Assembly (NCBI RefSeq): GCF_019399895.1 | Contig: NC_091881.1 | Span: 2,606,501 to 2,670,500 of the forward strand | From: Cardiocondyla obscurior | Lineage: Eukaryota; Arthropoda; Insecta; Hymenoptera; Formicidae | Reading direction: 5' to 3' | DNA length: 64,000 bases | Program-made: the position numbers and the translations under genes | Notes under the pieces: generated by a model | Seen by the model: only the letters and a program-made list of their open reading frames with translations | The model's database searches: none | Told to the model about the DNA's origin: nothing | Part shown: in pieces, positions 12,901 to 26,450 of the stretch | Layout of the letters: every line of letters starts with the position of its first letter | Position numbering within the stretch: position 1 is the stretch's first letter

Positions 12901-15900
12901 ATATGTCATATCAAAATATATTGTTAAGGCTACGTCTTATTAATTTATTTGAAGTTGCATCAATTATACAGGAAATTCGGCAAAGATTTAAATACAAACG
13001 AAAGCTCGAGAGGAGGTAATTTATTCCAGATAATGGCGAATTACTTATTTCAAGCGTTATTCTTTATCGATACGATTCTAACAAAGTGCCTTATTTAAAA
13101 AGCAAATTCCGCGTCAAAGCGTTTGATTGTGCTCGATTGGTAGTTTCCACTAATTGGAATGGAAGAGCCGAACATGCGCAAAATATCGCTCTCGGTCTAG
13201 TTGTTTCCTAGCGAGAAAACAATTATTATCTTAATCCGTCGTCATGACTTGCAAAGCAATGACTTAGCGGCGTCGACACGCGTCGAATATGCCAATGCCA
13301 CGAGCTCGTCGTCGGGAGATTTTTCATAAAGGCGAGCCAGTTGCGACGAACAAAAAAAAACAAAAAAAGAGACACCGCACTTTTGCATTTTTATTTGTAA
13401 ACGAGAAGCGCGCGTTGCGTTGACAATTAAAGAAATTATATACGTAATATTTGACACTTTAATAATCCGCCGCAAATGTACCGCCGGCGGCGGTGCGACG
13501 CGATTTAATCGCCAATGATAATTGTCCACGTTGTTCAAAGCAAACAGCATTCTGTGAGAAATGAATGCAACGCCGCCGCACTGTGTCAAATGTAAAATAT
13601 CGTAAGCAATCTTTAGGGGACCCCCTCCGATACTTTTCAAACGCAAAGAGAAGAGCGAATGTGCGTCAAATTCTTTCTTTATCAAATATAAAAATGTTCC
13701 GCCGACATTAATTAATATTACCTTTCCTTTATAATTTTTTTTTTTTTTTTTAATATATATTACGTCGCGACATACCGTCGACCTCTTTTTCGCGCTTCGA
13801 ATTAATCAAACTTCCTATTGTTCTTCCGGATATTCTTTTTCTTTTGAATTCATCACGTTTAAATCGGAAGACGAGCACTCGGTCAAATCCAAGCTTCGAT
13901 CTCGGGCGTGTACGTTTAATTGAATTTTCGCTCGTTTCGATTGAGGGTGCTTTTGAAGTTCTTCACTGACTGCGCGGACGCAAATAGCAATATTTTCGCG
14001 GAGTAACAGGAGACATCTTAAATCTCCAAGAAAGGAGATCAGAACAAATCGGCTTTGCCTAGGCTTCCTTCTGGGAAGCTTTGCTCGAAGGGAGAGAGAA
14101 AAAGGGGGAGGTAGGGGGATCGCCGTTCTGCTGGGAGCGTTTCTTAATATTTGTAAGGTTTTCATCTCGCCCGAGAGAAGCGAGATGACTAACACCCTCC
14201 GGCATCGCGGAAATACGCAAATCGTGGATTAGAAAAGAAAAACAAAAATGTCAGCTGATCTTTTCACCGATAAGCTTGCCGTGAGCGTCTGCGATCAAAA
14301 TCCGCGATCTGCAGTTTCTCACATCAACGGGAAAAACGTAGCGCCAAAAGACTTATAAAAGAAGAAAAAAAAAAAAAAAAAAATAAATCTGTTTAGCGTC
14401 TTTTCAGCATGATTTTTCGCGAAGCGAAATTACGCTGACCGATGGATTTCTCTACGTGTCGAAAAGGAGGACTCTACGTATCGCAGGTGTTCTCCGGTCG
14501 GGAATTATTACGGTCGTACGTTGCGATTTCGTTAGAGGCGAGTAATACAAATCTACAATAGCGCGGTAACGATTTTCCGCGGAAGACCGGTGAAATTTTC
14601 GTGGACGGATGACAGCTTTGTGAGGAGAGAGGTCGCCAAGTTTCTGCGAACGTGACAAATGGAAACCGGTGGCTGCTGGCAGCTCGTTCGTTGAGCAAAC
14701 TGTTATGGAATGACGACGGTGGTGCCCGTCGCTCTCTCCTGCTGGTGGTTGTAATCGCGCTGCGCCGCGCCGCCGTGCCATCGCGTTGTTGTTATCGTTG
14801 TTGCTGTTAGTGTTATCGTAGACGGAGAGGTTTAGGCTGCCCTGGGCCGTGCTACGCATAGTGCTCACGGCTATGTAGCTAATTACCCGATCCTACCGTG
14901 AACAACTGAGCGCGTACATTGGAACGAAAGGGGAGCTGGACGAGAGAGGGATGAAGGATCAGTGGCGGCAGGCGGCGGGGGAGGGAGCGACACGGGGCTG
15001 CGTTACCGCCGTCGCTACTACTACCGTTGCTACCGCTGCCGCTGCTACTGCTGCCGCTGACACCAAAGACTTCTCAACATCCAGCCAGGACTTGACTCGG
15101 TGGCAGCCATAATACAACTTCGTCCGGTTATACGAATATTTCGCCGTAAACTGGAGGCTAACGTCGAGAACTGCCGGCGGCATTCGGTTTCAATGGCCAA
15201 CAAGCAGTCAGCTTGGGCAGCAACCCTCTCTGATTCCGCTGAAAAAGAGAATTTCTACAACTGCGAACCTGTAACGGCGAATAATAGCGAGTTTATAAAA
15301 TGAGAGCCAGCAGAAGGGGGGAAAGGGAGTAAGGGGCATAAATAAAATTTGTCTCTATTAGCAGGCTGCTATGTTACAGAAGATTATTTCATTAATTCAT
15401 TAATTGTAATACTAAATTTTGCATTTTGCATTTGTAAACTCGTAAATGAAATATGCGGTTTGAATTTGATTATAAAATTGAAAATATTACATAAGGTTAA
15501 AAATATGTTAATTAAAATTAATGAAAAACTGAAGAGTTTAATGAAATTGAAATAAATAAACTATACAGAGGAACTTTAGAAAAGCGAGGATGCATATTGT
15601 GATACCGAAACGATATTAACAGAACAAAAAGGACGCAAATGCCGTATAATGTACGCAAATAGGAAGAATTATGCACAATAAATAAATGCGAAAAATTAAT
15701 TACAGAATAAAACTCCTAAAATTCGTTTATTAAATCGAAGCAGCCTGCGATTATTATTTTATTTTTTTATTTTATTTTTTTTTTCAAATAAATAAAAAGT
15801 TTCTTTAATAGCCGATATGTGTTCGGAGCGTTATCTAATAAAATGGGAATTCTTTTTCTCGCAATAATACGATTTTAGATTGATGTGAAAAGCGGCAAGC

Positions 15901-15999
15901 GATTCTCTTTGCACGGGATCATATCGAGGTGGATGAATCTTCTCAGCGGTGAGACCACACCATCGAACTGACGTGTGATATTGACCTGTGTGTCGAGAT
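9971..15999. other. No confirmed gene; pyrimidine-rich block and one odd minus-strand frame
   Basis: 10000-10400 is a C/T-rich block whose 204-codon plus frame is Ser/Pro/Leu-rich and looks compositional. A minus-strand frame at 14859-14452 (135 codons) is more protein-like, with an Asn-rich run, and is discussed as a finding. CTA/CTG trinucleotide repeats lie at 15010-15060. Confidence 0.5.
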
Positions 16000-17530
16000 A
16001 TGATATGATAGGAAGGTATTTATACCGGAGCGACGGTCAGCCGAATGGCAGGAGCCACGGCGAATAGAAGGCAACCCCCGCGTAGGAGATGATCGAGAGA
16101 ACGGTGGAGTGGAACAGCGAACGAGAGAGGTAGCCGCCGAGAGAAAGGGAGACGAGGGACCGATCCGATTTTCCAATCTCGGCAGCCCGACTGTATTTGT
16201 ATTCCTGTACAAGCCACTGGTTCTGCGCCAACTATAGTGCATCTGATCTCTAACTGTATACGGCCGTGGTATCCATCTATATCGTACTCTGATCTCGACT
16301 AATAGCGGAGACTGATAGAACAACAATCGGCATTAGATAACAGCCGCGCAAATGCGATAAGCTCTTATTTGATTGTGCAATTCGACGTTTCTTCAACGTG
16401 TTATTTTTTTTTTTTTTCCTTTTTTTTCTTTCGACGAAAAACTATCTCGCCGATGAGATCTGTTTCGATATCGAGGATTCTCAAAGTGCAAAACGTTAAT
16501 TGATATTATGAAATTAAACCTGATTCTCGTTAAAATGTTTCTTTTTTCGCGAGACGTGCGGTGGGTAATTTTTTAATCTGCGATAATTGCGACATATTCC
16601 AGGATGATTCTATACTCGTTACAGCGTCGAAATATTCGCTTAGAAATTTCGTCATTGCATTTTGCGCGTCGCTTCGTCGTTTGTCTCCAACCGCGAGGAA
16701 AGTCGAGCGCCGGATAAGGGTGGAAAGAAACGAAGGGGGGAAACGACGAAGAGGTGGGCGACGAAGTAGCGGGTAGACGCGGCGGCATGGATCGATCGTA
16801 TTTTCCAATCTCGACGGAAACCCGTCCACCGCCGGCGACCTCCCGCGTACACCCCCTTCAGGCCCCCGCGACTGTATTTGAATTCCAGCGCATACAGCTC
16901 GGACGCAAACCGGAGCGAGCGAGCGAGCGCGGACGGAGCACAGAATCCGGCTTCTGTGCCGCACATCCCAGGGTACGGTCATGGCGTGTCAGGCCTGCCA
17001 GAGAATATCCCAGCGGCTGTGATAGCCGAGCACCACACCGCACCACACCACACTACGCCACACTATACCACATCGGCCCCCCAACGCACCCTCTCTGCAC
17101 CCTTCTACCCGCCCCCCTTACCCGAAAGCTTGCTCTCTGCGAGCCCCGGTGGTATCCTCTCCCGGCTCTCGTATCCGTTTCTCTCATTCTCTCACTCTTC
17201 CTTCTCTCCATCTCTCCTATAGTTCGCTCTATCGCTCTCTCCATGTTGGTAGTTGCGGCCGGTGCTGCGATTGAATGCTAGGAATTTCATCATGAGTTGA
17301 GTCGTGGAGACGGCAGCGGCGGCGGCGGCGGCGGCGGTGGCAGCGACGGCAGGGCTCGATCCAGGGGGACCCCGGCACGATGAAGAACGAGGGGGGGCGG
17401 AAAGACGGGGGAAGAGAAAACCGGGGTGGTGGAGAACCGCCCCCGGTTCGTTCCGGCGTATCCACCCCGCGGACACGCCGTGCGAGCTAACCGGGTCTAG
17501 GGAGCTCCGCTGCCTTGCTTAGCAGCCAGC
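16000..17530. other. GC-rich low-complexity block
   Basis: Elevated GC and CpG with a (GCG)n run at 17311-17340, CACAC repeats around 17030-17070 and the duplicated motif noted separately. It could be a regulatory CpG block of the pan 5' intron; no gene model fits. Confidence 0.45.
16158..16886. repeat. Pair of diverged related segments in a GC-rich block
   Basis: GATC.GATCG(T)ATTTTCCAATCTCG followed by CGACTGTATTTG.ATTCC occurs at 16158-16205 and again at 16790-16886; in the second copy about 50 GC-rich bases separate the two halves. The duplicated motif is unexplained; no gene is associated. Confidence 0.45.
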
Positions 17531-20120
17531 CGTTCCAATCATGATTCCACGCTCCCACCGTTTGAAGTCTCTCGATTGAAAAGGGGCGGAGGTTTGACTA
17601 AAGAACGAGTGCTCCGGCTATCGGCTATCGCTCTATGCCCGATGCGCGCGTGTGTGGATCATTCGACGGTCACGCGCGCCTCACGTATTATATAGCATGT
17701 TCCAAAATCGGTGATGCGTATCTCGGACATACTCGAAAGAATCCCCCGAGACATTTCAAAATTATCGCATAAGCGTGTTGAAAGATTTTTATCTCTGGTA
17801 TCTTACATTTTTTATTAAAAAAATATTAATCTAAAATGGTTAAAAAATCCTGGAGGTATCGGAATCTTCTTGGTCAATTCGAAATATTTTTGGATATTAA
17901 ATCTCAAGTAGTTCTTTTTTTTTTTTTTTATCTCGCCGATTATGAGCCACGAAGACCGCAGGTTTCTCAACTTCTTCTCAATCGTGAATCACGTGGGTGG
18001 CGCGCATTTTTTATCAATACTTGTCCGAGTAATCGCGTATATATTCCGTTGATCTTTTCAATAGCGAAGCGTGAGAGTAAAGGATCGAAAAACGCCTTAT
18101 TAGCGAAATGCGTCCGGCTGGCGCTCGTGCGTAGGGTCCTTGAAAGAGGGGTCTCTTCCAGAGCTATTGCACGCATATCGGAGAAGCTTTAGTTGTATAT
18201 CATTGTGCTGGATCTCATCACAAAGAGTAGCGATAGCATCGGCCCTCCTGTCGATCGCAACTCCCCCCTCCCCCTCCCTCTCTCATTCCTTTTTTTCATT
18301 CATCCATTTCTCTTCCCTCGTTGCTGATCAACCATCATACTGGACACGGCCGAACCGGCTGAATTCTGTGTACTCGTGCGTATACGTGTAGTTTAATGGG
18401 TGTATACATGGGCGTGTACAAGAACAGGGAAGATGGTAATTCGTAGGAAATTACATATTATTATGACGTGTTATTAAACGCGCAATAACGGGGTGACGGT
18501 GTGCGCCAGGTGGCCTGGAAACAGCGATCTTGATGGATCTGTTACGGGACGATAAAAATCAGCGACATCGGTTACACGCTCTCGATCAAAGGAGCTCTCG
18601 CGCTCTCGTTCTCTCTCTGTCACTCGCTCTATCTGTCATCGGCTCGTCGAGGTTTAAAATGACGGTGCGATTGAATTATGTATTTAACTACATCGAAACA
18701 TTTTACTGAAAAGGAATCTTATCTGCTCAATAATTTTTTTTTCCTTTTTTTTTTTAATAAAAACCACACAACAACATTGCAAAATATGGCTAGTACCAAG
18801 TGAACGAGTAACTTTTCTAAATATAAAATCATACTTGTATATTAGATATTCGCAACGTTTGCCACTGAAATAATTGCCTTTCTATTTTTCTTCTACTTTT
18901 TCTTTCTTTCTTTTTTTTTATTTTTTATTTTTTTTTTTTTTTGCATGAAGTATCTACCAGTCCGAAAGACGAACAAATAATCCTTGCCCTCCATCCTATC
19001 TTTTCTTCTCCTCTTCTCTCCTTTCCCTTTCATTCCCTCTGTCTCTTCTTTTCAAAGGTAAGCAAGGACCGCGAGCAGAAAAGAGGGAGAGGGACGGAGA
19101 GAGTTAGGAAAGGTAGGAAGCGTGGCGCACAAAGTGTCGAGCTAGTTTGCGCTATAATCTACTATCTCGTCGTTTGCAATTAACTTCTCTTGATGATGTC
19201 ACGTTTCGTTCGCGCCTCATTTCCAGCCGCGCCGTATAACAATCTGCCGTGTTAGCCCGCCCTCTTCTGCCGGGACGATCCTTTTAACGCTCGCCTCTAA
19301 ATTTCGTAATCAAGTTTTTCCTCGCCGAGAAAATTTGCGAATCTCCCTCCCTCACAGCGTTCTCTCGCTCGCCCCCTTCGTCGTTTCCTTCTCTCCTTTT
19401 TCTTCTCTCCCGTCTTCTTTTCTTTCTGTACCCTTCGAGTGTCAACCACTCCTCATACTTTGATGTCAAACCTTGAACGTTACCAGCCATTTAATTTGCC
19501 GGTCGATGTGTTTGATAGCGCGCTTTTCTTTTTGGCGCCTCTCTTCTCGTCGCGCGAAAATATCGCGCTATTTCTCTTGTAGATATTGACATCTTTTTTT
19601 TCTTTTTTTTTTTTTTTCTTTCTCTTTCGTTGCCTTTTTTACCGGCGAAAATATTATTTTACGCGACATTGCTGTAGATCGATGATAAGTATATTTTGTA
19701 CGTACCTTAAAATGTGATTTAATTCAACGAACATAACGTATCGTGGACCGATACGCAATAGAGAACAGGCAAGTGATTAGACGAGGTATATATAAATGTC
19801 TCAAACACAGAATCGCTTGCTTTTAAAAAGTTACGTGTGGATGATATAACTTTACAATGCTAATTAATCTCGTGTGCGCGTTATACAAATTACGTGATAA
19901 GCGTTTGACCCACACAGAACGCTGCTAAAATGTTTTAATTTGATTTCTAAAGCGTCAGGAATATTCAATCGTAAAACATTTTAACAAGTTAACGCGACGT
20001 CGCAGTGAAAGTTTGTGGCAAACTTTCAGGCTAGTAAGTTTTGTTGAGAGACGCGGGCGAGATACGTAGGTAAATGAAGATGGAAATAGAGATAAACAGA
20101 AGAGGAAAGAGACGAGGAGA
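17531..20120. other. No gene seen
   Basis: Mostly AT-rich with T-runs (18728-18755, 18909-18942, 19592-19618). A GATCAAAGG at 18584-18592 is the reverse complement of the TCF consensus CCTTTGATC. Confidence 0.55.
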
Positions 20121-20990
20121 GTGCTGCATTCGGTAGCACGTACCGGCTGCGCGAAGTATGCCAAAGTCGAGGATGTGTGCTGAAACGTCGGACCCGACGG
20201 GCAGAGCGGCGCCCGGCACAACGGGCGAGAGCGAGACGGCGGGATAAAGAGTTCACGGAAATTATGCGTGAGAGAAACGCGTACGATCGGGGAAATGAGG
20301 GAGAGGGATTCGCGGGTGGAAGAGGCAAGAGGCATAGCAAGTGGAGCGAAAATCAGATTTGCTCGTTGTCGCCTCCACCCACGTAGCATCGCCACCCATC
20401 TCTACCCTCCGGCCCGTCAGCTTCATTCGAACCACCCCGTGCGCGCCACCCGGCCTTCCCTCGGCCTCTCCGCGTGGACCACTACTCTACCCCCTCACCC
20501 CATTCTCCCTTGCCGGTTCTCTCTATCCCGAAGCGCCACCGTCCCTCGAAAGCTCGAACGAGCACCGCCCTTTGATCCTGCCGACAGCCACCCTCCGAGC
20601 CACCCAACCACCATCCACCCATCCGTCGACCTAACTCCATCCCCTATGGTCCCCAGGTCGCGTCCCTTCCCCGCTCACCGCCGAGCGCATCCAGCTTCTG
20701 CCCGCTGTCTCTTTTTTCGTCACGACATTTCTATCCACGTGCCTGGTTCGTGGCAGCACCCTTTCTCGAGATGTGCCTTCCCGTGCGTCTCCCCCTTCAT
20801 CACCGTTGCCAACGTCGTCTCTCTTTTTCGCATACGTTACGAGAACACCGGTTGACAAATATGTTACCGGTGGGCCACGCGACAGCCGATGCACGTGCGT
20901 GGCCACGAGGCAGCGCGAGCTTTGAATTTGACATTCTCGTTTGTCCGGGACACCAACCTCGTCGATCCTCATATCCGCGCTCACTTAGTA
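20121..20990. other. GC-rich block with a consensus TCF site
   Basis: C-rich sequence with many CCACC and CCATCC repeats. The overlapping plus-strand frames are Pro/Ser/His-rich artefacts. CCTTTGATC is present at 20569-20577, and GCCGACAGCCACC follows it, somewhat like a C-clamp helper site. Confidence 0.4.
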
Positions 20991-23900
20991 TGAAACGTAA
21001 TAAAACGCGGTGGAATTAACGAATTTTATTGCCAGAAATTTTATCGGAAAAAGCAAGACCGTTATCGAGAAGTATTATGCTACTGTATTTAATATTCAAG
21101 TCTCACGAACCCGTCTGGTGTTAATTAATCTGATGCTGCAAACGTTTGCGCGGATTTTCTCGCGCATGATGTATCTGTATTGAAAATTTCCACGGGAGGG
21201 AGGGGAAAAAAAATCATATAAAATTGCCTACAACGTTATGTTCGTCTTCTATAAGCTGCACCTGGATTCGAATCGAATGCGATGCTGGGCTTCTCTCTCT
21301 CTTTTTGCGCCCTAAAATAACTCGAGTGTGAAACATTTAGCGCGTCGCAGTTTTTTTAGTTTATCGCAAAGTTCCGATCCGCGAACGTCGAAGGATAATT
21401 GAATTCCTCTCGGAAGGGTAGCTTTTAATACTAGCGGTGACCGGTTTTTAAACGTGCTAGTGCAGTCAACAATGACATTTTCCGGTAAAAATGCGCGCGA
21501 AAAAAGGGGGTGGCCAGTCCCGGTATTTAAATGGCCATTGGCAGATTACCAATATCGGCGTACTGCTTAGTTAAACGAGTTACCGCGAAAACTCAATACT
21601 GCTCAGTACCGGTATGGAGAGAACGGCGCAGAGAGCCAGTGGACGAGAGAGATGACGCGAGATGCGTGCGGGGAACGACAAAAAGAATGGATCGGCGGCC
21701 CTCGGTCCGTGATCTACGCGTTGCAATCACGCGGCACCGTTACAAAACCGCGCTGCATGCATATTTATTTGTTGGAAAAAGGTCACAAAATGGCGATTCG
21801 TAAGTACGAAATAAACGAAAGTACATCAGATTACCCGTCGCCGGCGGGATCCCGTTTTAATTCGCAAAATTGCATTGGCGTCGAGCTAATTGCAGTTTAA
21901 TCCCGCGTTAGGAACTAATTACCAGAGCGTGCAGCCGTATTTGCGTTTACGGTGAAGCCCGTTAATTTCATAATATATCAAAACTTTGTTCGAAGAATAT
22001 ATTAAATTCTCAACGCCGATATTTTTGCGACGGCTGGACGCAACGAAGGCGCATAAGCTTTTCTTTATACGCCGGCTGTAAGATTAAAATAGAAAGGGAT
22101 CGCGGTATTTTTCGGTCACTCGCTTTCGTTCACAAAGAAAATTTTAAATTAAATGCACAGTTAATTTATAACGCGCAATTTTAATTTTTTTTTTTTTTTT
22201 TTTTTTTTAATTTTAGTAAACCACTTTTGTTACTTGTAACCAAGCAAATAATTTTTTTTTAATATATACATATATATATAAATATATATGTATGTACGTA
22301 TATAATAAAGAACTACGCGAAAAATGTAAAATAAATAAAATCGGTTACCGCGTCGTGCATACAGAGGTACATTGATCGGCCGCGACAAGTAATTCAAGCT
22401 CGCGCCATTTAACCATCAGCCGACTGAAATATTTTAATAACATCCGCCCGCAATGTGTGTCCAGCGAGTATGTATCGAATATATTGGCATTTAACATTAC
22501 GGAATTATTCATTTTCCAGCGCGATACGAATTCTCAAACAAAATGGCAATCAAAGAGACAGATAGAAAGAATGATATAATCCGAGTCTTTGACATCATTA
22601 TGTACTCGAGAAATTTGATTTAACAAACCTATCTATTTCGCAATTTTATAAAATACCTTTGTGACGCGATACCTTGCGATACTCGTCATACTTTATTTTA
22701 ACGTGCTCATTTATTTGATCATGATAAAATAATACGTCATTACAATATTAATCATAAAATAATTAATATTTTTACATACATTACCGACGGCCGCTTCTAG
22801 CAATGGTATTTCGAATATATTTTCGATTACTTGGGCCCCGATTACTTTTTGCGCCTAATTGGTCTCTTAATACTTCGCGTAATTTCTAATCATCACACGC
22901 AACACTTTTGCCCGGCGTGCGCAATTCGGTTGAGCGGCGAGGATAAAAAACCGTTTTGAAGGATCGCCGAAAGCGTCTCGTGGTACAAAGGCGCCGTTTA
23001 AACAGACGTTTCGCTCATTATTCGCCGTTTCGCGCAAAAAGTCCCCGCCCGGAACATTTTCGCTCGCATGAGCTCCGCCGAACAGGTGCCTTGCCTGTCT
23101 CTCTAGTTCCACCCCCTGCCTCCCCCGCGCGCTTTCTCTTGACAAACCCTTTTCACCTACCGTCGCTCTTATATTCCGTCGCGGTGTTTCGCATAGAAAC
23201 GAAATCTACGCTACCTTCACGATTTTTGCAGATCAAACGCATAGGCGGGCATCGCCTGAGTGCGCACAAAAGAATCATTCGGGCGCGTAAAACTGACCTT
23301 GATCTTTGCTTTTTAGTAACGCGAATAGGGTGTTTCTTATATTGAGCTTTAGTGACGTGCTGCATGGTGATATTTACGTTTTTATCGAGCAGGAAGAAAC
23401 TTCATACACGCGTTATTTATGTCCGCGAAATTCCTACCGCTGTATATTCTTGTATATTTGTGCGAAAAAGCTCGAGTTTCGTTTTGCTGATTCTTTCGCA
23501 CGATGTGTGTGCGTTTCTCCCTTTCGATTAATTTTAGAAGGAACAGAACGAGCGAAAGGGCGACTATTTCATTTTGAGGTATTTGTATTTAAAAGTCCGA
23601 AGCTCGAGTGCGCCGACGTTATTTTGACTGCATGCGAGACGTGCTTTTATTGTAAAAAAAAAAAAAGAAAAAAAAGAAAAGGTGAAAATAAACACGTGGT
23701 AAATTCTCGCTTGAAGTCAAAATAATCTCGGTGTAATCGAACCTAAGGAATCGTCACGTCAGAGATCACTCGCTCCAGTCGAGATTTTCTATAGTTGTCA
23801 CGGCAGATTTATCTTTTAAAGGAATTTAAAATTGATCAGAAACTATGTTGGCAAATTAACGTCGCAGATTGAAGGCACGCTCTGTATATGTGTGTACATG

Positions 23901-26450
23901 CAGTCAGGTATAACGCCAGGCTGTTTATAAAACAAAGGACCTCCGAGTTTGGCGCCGAACTCGCGTTTAAAGAACCGAGCAAAGCGCTTTACGCGCTCGC
24001 TAACGCTTCGTGCCTCCAAAGTGGCACCTCTCTCGCAATTTTCCTTTTTCACGACGAAGCCGACGCGAGAAAAGACGGGGAAGGACGGCGTGACGAGACA
24101 CAGCAGAGGCGGGAAAAGCATTTCCCTTCTCTTCATCTTTTGTTTTGTTCCATTTGTTGCTTCCCTGCCGCCTTTTCGCATTCGACATCGTTTCCTTTTC
24201 TCGGTGCATTTAACGCACATAAGTTTGTCTTCGCGGGAGCGGAGGAGTCCGTGCGATATTTTTATTTTCCGTCGCCTCGCGCTCTCCCTTTTTTCCCCTC
24301 TCACCCCCTAAATATTGCGTTCGATTTTCGACGCCAGTCGATTTGCCCGCGAGAAGTAAATCGTAGAGAATTTTTACGCAGATATCTCGTTTATATCTTT
24401 CTCTCGCGATATAAGCGATTACGTCGGCGCGAAAACTTCACCGGCGTGGCGCAGTTTATTTGCAACATAATTCACCGGGGGAATATAAAATGCTCTGCCG
24501 ATGGAATGTTCAAGGTTAAAAAAGTTGTTTTACAATTTGTTCTGCCCGGATGTTTCTCCCGAGATAGCAATTTATCGATTTTCCGCAGACGCGGCCAATA
24601 GTTGCGAAAGTTTCGTCAGACTCCCCGGGAACTTTTCGCCCTATGGAATAAGATACAAACTTATTGAGGGAATTCAGAAATCTAAAGGGTTGAGAACGCG
24701 AAACAAGGTGAAAGTGAAGAACAGCGCGGCCTTGCCCGAAAGTTTCTGTTTGCCGACGAGGGAAAAAGTATTTTCTCTGTACTCGTAACGGGACTTTCTG
24801 CAATTCCGCCGTTTCAGAACTATTTCTCGGCTGACGTTTCTGAAAGATACAAAAATCCTTGTGCCTATCCCGCCAAGTGTTTCCCTATTTCGAATTTTGA
24901 GTCGATGAAAATAGATTCAGTATCGAATGTTATCTTGGCCGAACATTTAAGAACTAATTCCTGAGACAAATTACAATATGCACGCGTAAAATATTTATAA
25001 ATATTTTTTTTTCTTATTGCTTGTTAATTTTTAAATATTAATCGTATCGTTGTTGAATAGATATTTTTTAACAATCGCGAGCCTATTTCGTTACTTTACA
25101 ATTCGATGTTTATTCAGTCGTGATTTTCCACGATTAATTTTAAGATTTACTATGTAAGTGTTGGCGCATAGTTGCACGCTGCTTAAATACAGGAAATAAT
25201 ACGGTAATGCAATCGTAAAAGCACATCGTTGGTGGTCAACGGGCACGCTCTGGTAAAAAAAAGAAATAAAAAAAAAAGGAAAATTACAGGTTCTACAAAT
25301 GGGTGAGTTTCGAGACCGAGAAGTCTGAAGCTCGTGTAACGGCGCCGACCTTAGGTTTCTGTACGTGTGTGTTTTTCGCCCTTACATTTTCACAGAACAT
25401 ATAATTACATAATGTCAGATCGAGAAGAGATTTAAGGGGAAAGAGCCCTTCTCGAGGCGGGTTAGACGGACACTCCCTCTCCAGCGCACGCGCGCTCGTT
25501 TGTGCAATCTTACGAGCCCTAACTGCCAACATTACATCATAGTAATCTTCCTCGTGAAAGGGACATAAATCTTATTCAGATTCGAAGCAAAAAAAAGAGA
25601 TACTTGTAAGATTTGTAAGAAATTTCGTAACTGGGCGTTGTCACGCAATTAAAACGTCACGCGTGTCGCAAAGTAATTTCAGACCTCAAAATAATTCGAG
25701 GCACGAGATAGGTATTTCATTAAGTTTGATTATTTGTTTGGAGTTAAAAATTGAAGACGGAGATATTACGGGTCTAAAGGCGCGACAGTCTCGCCAGTGT
25801 TTGATACGAAGCGTCGGTGTCTCGTTCGAAATTCCGTTGCGCGCGATCCGGTTATTACTCGCGAGAGCGATCCCGATGTGTACGTCATAAAACGCATCTC
25901 GCATTAGCGGGACCGCGAAAGGATTAGGTGCGGCACTCCGCAAATTGCCCGACATTATTTAAGCGGCGTGCTTCTTTGGTGCTTCTCTGAAGAGCGTTCT
26001 TTTATTCTTTGTGTTCTTCGCGCGCCTCAAAAGGGGGGTGCCGTGAAAAACACGGCACAGGCGACAATGGTCCGACGGAGGCGAAAGGAGATCCCTGAAG
26101 TATTTCGCGAGGGAGCAACAGTTAGCGGCTACGGTTTTAAGCTGATCACCATTGCGCGAAAGTGGACGGAAGAAACGTGTGCCGTCGCGCGCGCTGTATT
26201 TTACACGTCGAGAGCGCCTTTTCTGTTAATCTCGTCGAGAAACGCCTTTCGAACTTGAGAGGTGGGGGAACGATCGTGCGGTTAAACCGCACATTAATAC
26301 GCAACGAGATCGATACGACGAACTTACCGAAATAGATCTGATCGTATTTTTTTACGCGGGGAAAAACTCGTGCGCATTTACGATAGGTGTACCGCGCGAG
26401 GAGATGGAATAAAATAAAATAAAATAACGCGCGATCGGTAGGAAAGTGCA
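20991..26450. other. No gene seen
   Basis: Alternating AT-rich and CpG-rich sequence without recognisable proteins. The 237-codon plus frame at 23888-24601 is Phe/Arg/Ser-rich, lacks family similarity and is overlapped by long minus frames, as expected by chance. Confidence 0.55.
22185..22307. repeat. Poly(T) run and TA/TG microsatellite
   Basis: A T-run at 22185-22208 followed by a TATA/TATG-rich simple sequence at about 22262-22307. Confidence 0.8.

Noticed and set aside
20268..20855. 195-codon Pro/Ser/His-rich frame
   Set aside because: Produced by CCACC/CCATCC repeats; neighbouring frames are equally open.
23888..24601. 237-codon plus-strand frame
   Set aside because: Composition is Phe/Arg/Ser-biased, several other frames are open over the same bases, and no motif or ATG context supports it.
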